NCBI GenBank assembly: GCA_015057055.1
Contig: SVFE01000005.1
Coordinates: 1-64,000 of the forward strand
From: Lachnospiraceae bacterium
GTDB taxonomy: Bacteria; Bacillota; Clostridia; Lachnospirales; Lachnospiraceae
DNA: 64,000 nucleotides
Reading direction: 5' to 3'
The translations under genes and the position numbers were made by a program. How positions within the stretch are numbered: position 1 is the stretch's first letter; every line of letters begins with the position of its first letter. The notes beneath the pieces are model-generated. The model was not told the DNA's origin, made no database searches, and was given only the letters and a program-made list of their open reading frames with translations. Positions 58,736 through 64,000 of the stretch are shown piece by piece.

Positions 58736-60304
58736 ATGAAGGAAATCTTCGAAGAAGAAGGAAAAGCACAATATAAGGAGATTATCCGGGCGTGGCTGGA
58801 TGCATATAAGTCTAAGGGCGGAGAATTCCGGGACGAGGAACTGATTTATCGGTATCTGTGCCTTTTGGTTTATTATCTTTTTTTGGAGCGGCCTGAGGAG
58901 GAGCATAATCTGGGGAGTATGATGAAACTCTCCGGAGCCACCTATGAAGACCGGCGACAAAACGCGGCACTTTGGGGGATTTTGCGGAATGCGCAGTTTC
59001 GGCATCCCTTGGATGAAGAACTTGCGAAACGGGAGAGCCTGGAACACAGCATAGGAAATGACGATATTGACGAGTTATTTGATTTTTACGAATGGGTGGT
59101 GTTTCAGCAGAAAGAAGAAGCGGACATCGAGTACGATATGGGGCTTTTGATTCGCGCAATGTATGAGTATCGCAAAGATTTTCACCGGAACGTGCGGATG
59201 AACCGGGAATCTCTTTCGGTAGCGAAGAAGGCACTGGATGAAATTGGGGATGAGTGTAAGCTGTTCTTGGAAGAATATACGCCGGAAAAAATTAAGGCAT
59301 ATCTGGATATTTACGTTATCGGACAGGAGGAAGCCAAGAAGAATCTGGCGACTGCGGTTTATAACCATTATCTTCGGGTATTGCATCCGGACCAGCATCT
59401 AATTAAGCGAAATGTCATTATGGTGGGACCTACCGGCTGCGGCAAGACGGAGTTGATTCGCAGGATTATGGAATTGGTAAATCTTCCGGTGGTGATTTCC
59501 GATTTCAGTGGTGTTGTTGCGACGCCCTGGAAGGGAAGAAACAAGGAGGAGGCACTTGCCCACCTCTATGAAAAAGCCGGAAAAGACATTGCAAAAGCCG
59601 AATGCGGCATCGTTTTTTTGGATGAATTTGATAAAATAATCCCCACAAGACGTTCGGTTAAAGCAGACGATATTAACAATGAGCTGCAGGGGCAAATGCT
59701 GGGAATGATGGAAGGAACCGTGGTGGATGTGCCGGTTCCCACTGACAATGGTGGCACGAAAAATATCCACATGAATACGGAGAACATTTTGTTTATCTGC
59801 GCCGGGGCATTTGAAGGTCTGGAAAAAATCGTTGCCAAGGATTTGCGAAAAGGTTCGTCGATGGGATTTGCGTCGGATTTGAAATCCGAGAAAGAAACCG
59901 AGATTACCGGAGAAAATATCAAGGTGCAGCATTTGATTGAATACGGAATGAAACCGGAATTGGCTGGGCGCTTAGGAATTTTGTCTGTTTTGAAGGGACT
60001 TTCCAAGGAAGAAATGCGTAGGGTACTGTTGGAACCCAAAGACAGCATTTTGATGCGTTATCATAATGAATTAAACGCAGAAAGAGATGTAAAACTGACT
60101 TTTACGGAAGACGCAATTGACGCAATTATAGACAAAGTGGAAGAATTAAAGATTGGCGCGAGAGGACTTAATGCAGTACTTCACAATGTATTGGAAACAG
60201 CCATGTTTGAAGTGCCGTCCAATGAAGCGATTGGCGAAGTAATCGTGCATAAGGACGCTGTGAACGGAGTTTCTAAACCGGAATATGTATTGGATTTACC
60301 TTAG
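58736..60304 (+). CDS. ClpX-like AAA+ ATPase lacking zinc finger (paralogue B)
   Basis: EKIKAYLDIYVIGQEEAKKNLATAVYNHYLR; GPTGCGKTEL; GIVFLDEFDKI; SMGF; YGMKPELAGRLGIL; KIGARGLNAVLH. Confidence 0.9.
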   Translation: MKEIFEEEGKAQYKEIIRAWLDAYKSKGGEFRDEELIYRYLCLLVYYLFLERPEEEHNLGSMMKLSGATYEDRRQNAALWGILRNAQFRHPLDEELAKRESLEHSIGNDDIDELFDFYEWVVFQQKEEADIEYDMGLLIRAMYEYRKDFHRNVRMNRESLSVAKKALDEIGDECKLFLEEYTPEKIKAYLDIYVIGQEEAKKNLATAVYNHYLRVLHPDQHLIKRNVIMVGPTGCGKTELIRRIMELVNLPVVISDFSGVVATPWKGRNKEEALAHLYEKAGKDIAKAECGIVFLDEFDKIIPTRRSVKADDINNELQGQMLGMMEGTVVDVPVPTDNGGTKNIHMNTENILFICAGAFEGLEKIVAKDLRKGSSMGFASDLKSEKETEITGENIKVQHLIEYGMKPELAGRLGILSVLKGLSKEEMRRVLLEPKDSILMRYHNELNAERDVKLTFTEDAIDAIIDKVEELKIGARGLNAVLHNVLETAMFEVPSNEAIGEVIVHKDAVNGVSKPEYVLDLP

Positions 60305-60489
60305 GTATCAATTTCCTAATCATTCCCCCGGGAGTCTCGCCGACGGCTTGTCCCGAAAAAACAACTGTACTTTATATTGAAAGGTAAAAGGGGTATTTAT
60401 TATTTTCTTATATTATATATCGGAAAACCTACGGAATTTGATAACCGAAAAACAGGAAAAAATGCGAAAATTTACCGGCAAAGGAGAAA

Positions 60490-61941
60490 ATGATGGGAAC
60501 AGAGAGAAAACAACGAAAAGTAGGAAAAATACAGACGGCGGTTTTGCTAAGGACCTTGTTCCCTGTGCTTTTGCTGGGGGCGCTGATGGCTTTTTTGACT
60601 TATCGGGGATACCGGCTGGCAATCCGGGAAGAGTCGCAACCGGTAATGCAAAATGTGGCAGAAACGGTTGCTACGCAGTTAGACGAGGCGTATCCCGGCG
60701 ATTACTATCTGGTGGGTGAAGAAATCGTATCTTTGTATAAGGGGGATACGGACATTACGTTAAAATATGACGTAATTGATGAAATTAAAGAAAAAACCGG
60801 CATGGACGTGACCCTGTTTTATGAAAATACAAGAATTATGACGACTCTTGCCGACGGAGAAGGAAATCGCTACGTGGCAACCGGGGTAAATGCTACGATA
60901 TATAATGAAATGGAAGAAGTACAGGATTTTTTGTATTATGATGTGGCTTTGGACAATGCAGAATACTATTCCTGCTATATGCCGCTGCATAATGCAGATG
61001 GAGGATTGGTAGGTATGGTGGCGGTTGCCCGGCCGGCCGATTATTTCAGCGAGAAGGCTTGGGATTATATGACGCCGATTTTCGCGGCGGTTGCGGCAGG
61101 CCTTGTTTTTACCGGTTTGTTTGTGTGGTTTTATACCGGAAAAATGCTCGGAGATATCCGTAGTATCCGGGAGTTTTTGGAGAGGATGACAAACGGCGAA
61201 CTCAGTAATCCCATGAACAAAAGTGTATTGAAGCGGGAAGATGAACTCGGTGATGTTGGTAAGACTTTGGTTGATATGCAGAGTGCGATGCGGATTTTGG
61301 TTGAGCGGGATGCATTAACATCTCTTTATAACCGACGCCATGGATCTGTGAAATTGCAGAGCGTGGTAAAAAAGTCCCAAAAGCAAGGACTTCCTTTTGC
61401 GCTGGCCCTTGGTGATATTGACTTTTTCAAAAAGGTAAATGATACCTACGGACATGAGGCCGGAGATATTGTATTAAAAAAAGTTTCGGAAGTTATGAGA
61501 AGAAAAATGGTAGGCAAAGGTTTTGTGGCCCGCTGGGGCGGCGAAGAGTTTTTGCTGGTGTTCCGTGAGGCGGATGAAGCCAAAGGAACTGCGCTTCTCA
61601 GAGACCTTTTGGAGGAAATCAGAAACACCGTGATTGTATACAAGGAACAAGAAATCCGTGTGACCATGACTTTTGGAATTGTCCCGGGAGACTTGTCGGA
61701 CGACTACGGGGAATTGCTTCGCAGTGCAGATGAGAAACTGTACCACGGAAAGGAGCACGGAAGAAATCGTATTATTTCGCGGTTTGAGGCGGAAGAATGC
61801 GGCGAAACGGAGCCTATTACCGCAGATGTTGCCGCGGAGGCAGAGAGTACAGAAGGTGTGGTTTTGGGAATCGATCTTGCCAGCAGCGATATAGTGGAAC
61901 GTATGCTGCAAAAGACCGCAGAAGAAATCAAAGCGGAATAA
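60490..61941 (+). CDS. Membrane diguanylate cyclase (Cache-like sensor, HAMP-like region, GGDEF domain)
   Basis: Two TM segments flanking extracytoplasmic region; DALTSLYNRRHG, FALALGDIDFFKKVNDTYGHEAGDIVLKKV, ARWGGEEFLLVF (GGEEF). Confidence 0.94.
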   Translation: MMGTERKQRKVGKIQTAVLLRTLFPVLLLGALMAFLTYRGYRLAIREESQPVMQNVAETVATQLDEAYPGDYYLVGEEIVSLYKGDTDITLKYDVIDEIKEKTGMDVTLFYENTRIMTTLADGEGNRYVATGVNATIYNEMEEVQDFLYYDVALDNAEYYSCYMPLHNADGGLVGMVAVARPADYFSEKAWDYMTPIFAAVAAGLVFTGLFVWFYTGKMLGDIRSIREFLERMTNGELSNPMNKSVLKREDELGDVGKTLVDMQSAMRILVERDALTSLYNRRHGSVKLQSVVKKSQKQGLPFALALGDIDFFKKVNDTYGHEAGDIVLKKVSEVMRRKMVGKGFVARWGGEEFLLVFREADEAKGTALLRDLLEEIRNTVIVYKEQEIRVTMTFGIVPGDLSDDYGELLRSADEKLYHGKEHGRNRIISRFEAEECGETEPITADVAAEAESTEGVVLGIDLASSDIVERMLQKTAEEIKAE

Positions 61942-61943
61942 AG

Positions 61944-61971
61944 TTGCATTTTTTTTCGGCTGTGCTACAAT
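61944..61971 (+). promoter_or_regulatory. Putative promoter of MATE gene
   Basis: TTGCAT, 16-nt spacer, TACAAT. Confidence 0.45.
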
Positions 61972-62032
61972 AATTACTGTTTGCTAAAAATCCGCAAGGA
62001 TTGCAGATAATCGGTGTAGTACGGAGAAAAGT

Positions 62033-63475
62033 ATGGAAGAGATGAAGATGGAAGTGAATGAAGCGGTAGAGAACACATCCGCGGAAGACACAAAAGAAAA
62101 TAAGATGGGCGTCATGCCCATGAATAAATTGCTCCTGAATATGGCGCTGCCCATGATGGCGTCTATGTTGATTCAGGCTTGTTACAATGTGGTGGACAGT
62201 GCGTTTGTGGCAAGATTGAAAGACGGAGCGGAAGCAGCAACTTCCGGAACGGCCGCACTTAACGCGGTGGGAATGGCGTTTCCTTTTCAGACGCTTCTTA
62301 TTGCAGTGGGGTCCGGAACATGTGTCGGCGTGAATGCGCTTTTGTCTAAGGCGCTTGGAGAAAAAGATACGAAGACTGTAAATAAGGCAGCCAATAATGG
62401 TGTGTTTTTGGCGTTGACGAGTTATCTGGTGTTTCTGTTTGTGGGAATCTTCTTATCGGAAACCCTTATCAAATCCCAAGGCGGAGATGGTCTGACCCTG
62501 GTGTACGGTACCCAGTATCTGTCAATCGTGTGTATCGGTTCGATTGGTATCTATATGCAGTTTATTTTTGAGCGCTTGCTTCAATCCACCGGAAGGACCT
62601 TCTACACCATGATTACGCAGATGACCGGTGCAATTATCAATATTATTCTGGATCCGATTTTGATTTTCGGATATTTCGGATTCCCGGAATTGAAAGTGGC
62701 AGGGGCAGCGGTTGCTACCATTATCGGACAAATCTGCGCCGCGTTACTGGCAATTTATTTTAACACTACAAAAAATCCGGAAGTAAAGGTAGCTTTAAGA
62801 AAATTTCGGCCGGATAAAACGATTATTGCGAGAATCTATGCCGTAGGAATCCCGTCCATTGCCATGCAGGCAATCGGTTCGGTGATGACTTACAGCATGA
62901 ATAAAATGCTGACGGCACTCAATAAGGATTCTGTAGCGGTATTCACGGTATACTTCAAATTGCAAAGCTTTTTCTTCATGCCGGTATTTGGCTTGAATAA
63001 CGGGTTGGTTCCCATTCTTTCCTATAATTACGGCGCCCAGAAAAGAAGCCGTATGATAAAAGTTATTAAGTTAAGCATGCTCTATGCCTTTGGCTTTATG
63101 GTACTGGGATTTACTGTGTTCCAAACAGTGCCTCAATATCTGCTTCGAATTTTTGATACAGGGGACCCGAGTTTGATTACGCTGGGGGTACCGGCGCTGA
63201 AAATTATTTCCTGTCATTTCCTGCTGGCATGGTTTTGCATGATCAGCCTTACCGTATTTCAGGCGTTGGGACATGGCATATACAGTCTTATTGTTTCTGC
63301 GGCAAGACAGCTTATTGTTTTGATTCCGGCAGCTTATTTTCTTGGAAAAATGGGCGGTCTGGATTTGATTTGGTGGGCATTCCCCATTGCAGAGATGATG
63401 TCGGTAACGGTATCAAGCCTCTTCCTGATTCATATATACCGAAAGATTATTAAAAAAGTGCCTGATTTACCCTGA
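62033..63475 (+). CDS. MATE family efflux transporter
   Basis: MNKLLLNMALPMMASMLIQACYNVVDSAFVARL; ~12 hydrophobic segments; ALGEKDTKTVNKAANNGVFL. Confidence 0.94.
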   Translation: MEEMKMEVNEAVENTSAEDTKENKMGVMPMNKLLLNMALPMMASMLIQACYNVVDSAFVARLKDGAEAATSGTAALNAVGMAFPFQTLLIAVGSGTCVGVNALLSKALGEKDTKTVNKAANNGVFLALTSYLVFLFVGIFLSETLIKSQGGDGLTLVYGTQYLSIVCIGSIGIYMQFIFERLLQSTGRTFYTMITQMTGAIINIILDPILIFGYFGFPELKVAGAAVATIIGQICAALLAIYFNTTKNPEVKVALRKFRPDKTIIARIYAVGIPSIAMQAIGSVMTYSMNKMLTALNKDSVAVFTVYFKLQSFFFMPVFGLNNGLVPILSYNYGAQKRSRMIKVIKLSMLYAFGFMVLGFTVFQTVPQYLLRIFDTGDPSLITLGVPALKIISCHFLLAWFCMISLTVFQALGHGIYSLIVSAARQLIVLIPAAYFLGKMGGLDLIWWAFPIAEMMSVTVSSLFLIHIYRKIIKKVPDLP

Positions 63476-63515
63476 TTTACCATAGAAGAGAAGGTATAAA
63501 TGAGGATATGGAAAA

Positions 63516-63548
63516 CTCCGGGAAGCATGCTTTTATGCTTTCCCGGAG
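63516..63548 (+). terminator. Strong hairpin after MATE gene
   Basis: ctccgggaagcat / atgctttcccggag inverted repeat with one bulge; lacks T-run. Confidence 0.55.
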
Positions 63549-63557
63549 TGGATATAT

Positions 63558-63586
63558 TTGACAATAAAAATAAGCTTTGTTATGAT
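63558..63586 (+). promoter_or_regulatory. Near-consensus sigma-A promoter for tRNA-Leu
   Basis: TTGACA (63558-63563), 17-nt spacer, TATGAT (63581-63586), 11 nt before tRNA. Confidence 0.9.
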
Positions 63587-63597
63587 AACAAATGCAC

Positions 63598-63677
<80 letters not shown>

Positions 63678-63680
63678 TAG

Positions 63681-63709
63681 AAAAACCCTTGATTTTCAAG
63701 GGTTTTTTT
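63681..63709 (+). terminator. Rho-independent terminator after tRNA-Leu
   Basis: aaacccttgattttcaagggttttttt. Confidence 0.92.
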
Positions 63710-63787
63710 AGTGTTTTTGCGGCTCTGTTCCAGCAATCGCAAGCATGTGAGTACCGGCATGGCGATTACTCGTGAAAACTGAAATTT

Positions 63788-64000
63788 TTACTTGAGTTTT
63801 ATTTCGTAATTGCGGAAAAAATGAATTACAAACATAATGATTCCGATTATTACAAGCAATAATCCAACACCCGTTCCGCTATTATTGGGATAGTAGTAAT
63901 TTATCGCCAAATGAATAGGTGCAAGAAGAATTGCAATTGAAATAAATACCAGTTCTGTTCGGAACAGGCTTTTCTGTGCCTTGACCTTTTTTTCCTGTAA
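63788..64000 (-). CDS. Small membrane protein, partial (continues past window end)
   Basis: Reverse-strand open frame ...KSLFRTELVFISIAILLAPIHLAINYYYPNNSGTGVGLLLVIIGIIMFVIHFFRNYEIKLK*; two TM segments. Confidence 0.6.
   Translation of the reverse strand, partial: LQEKKVKAQKSLFRTELVFISIAILLAPIHLAINYYYPNNSGTGVGLLLVIIGIIMFVIHFFRNYEIKLK

Noticed and set aside
50996-60304. Reading the ClpX block as a phage-defence island
   Set aside because: No nuclease, methylase, toxin or other defence-associated domain recognised; envelope/proteostasis role fits the visible domains better

Overview
The window is about 64 kb of moderately low-GC Firmicutes-type DNA; Lachnospiraceae-like is an inference from protein style, not established. 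It has three parts. (1) About 1-50.9 kb is a very large cell-surface polysaccharide locus, nearly all on + strand. It holds roughly 14 GT2-type glycosyltransferases, a GT26/WecG-TagA protein, a GT52/polysialyltransferase-like protein and two undecaprenyl-phosphate sugar phosphotransferases (one truncated by the window start). Nucleotide-sugar genes cover GDP-Man, GDP-D-Rha (gmd/rmd), UDP-GlcA/UDP-Xyl, and dTDP-Glc to the dTDP-4-keto-rhamnose step (rfbB, A, C; no rfbD seen). Export genes are a PglK/MsbA-like ABC protein and a Wzm/Wzt-type ABC exporter followed by a WbdD-like methyltransferase-kinase. Also present are two GH25 muramidase-like membrane proteins, an SGNH-like membrane protein, a paired SMR/EamA-like transporter and an LCP ligase. 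(2) About 51-60.3 kb is an accessory block with three divergent ClpX-family AAA+ proteins, two of which have the zinc-binding domain replaced by unrelated helical N-termini. They flank a subtilisin-fold S8 protein whose nucleophile serine is replaced by Glu and a secreted/membrane InlB-repeat-like protein. This is my best candidate for an undescribed system. (3) About 60.4-64 kb holds a GGDEF diguanylate cyclase, a MATE transporter, tRNA-Leu(TAG) with a near-consensus promoter and terminator, and a partial small membrane protein. All assignments come from reading motifs; no database search was run.
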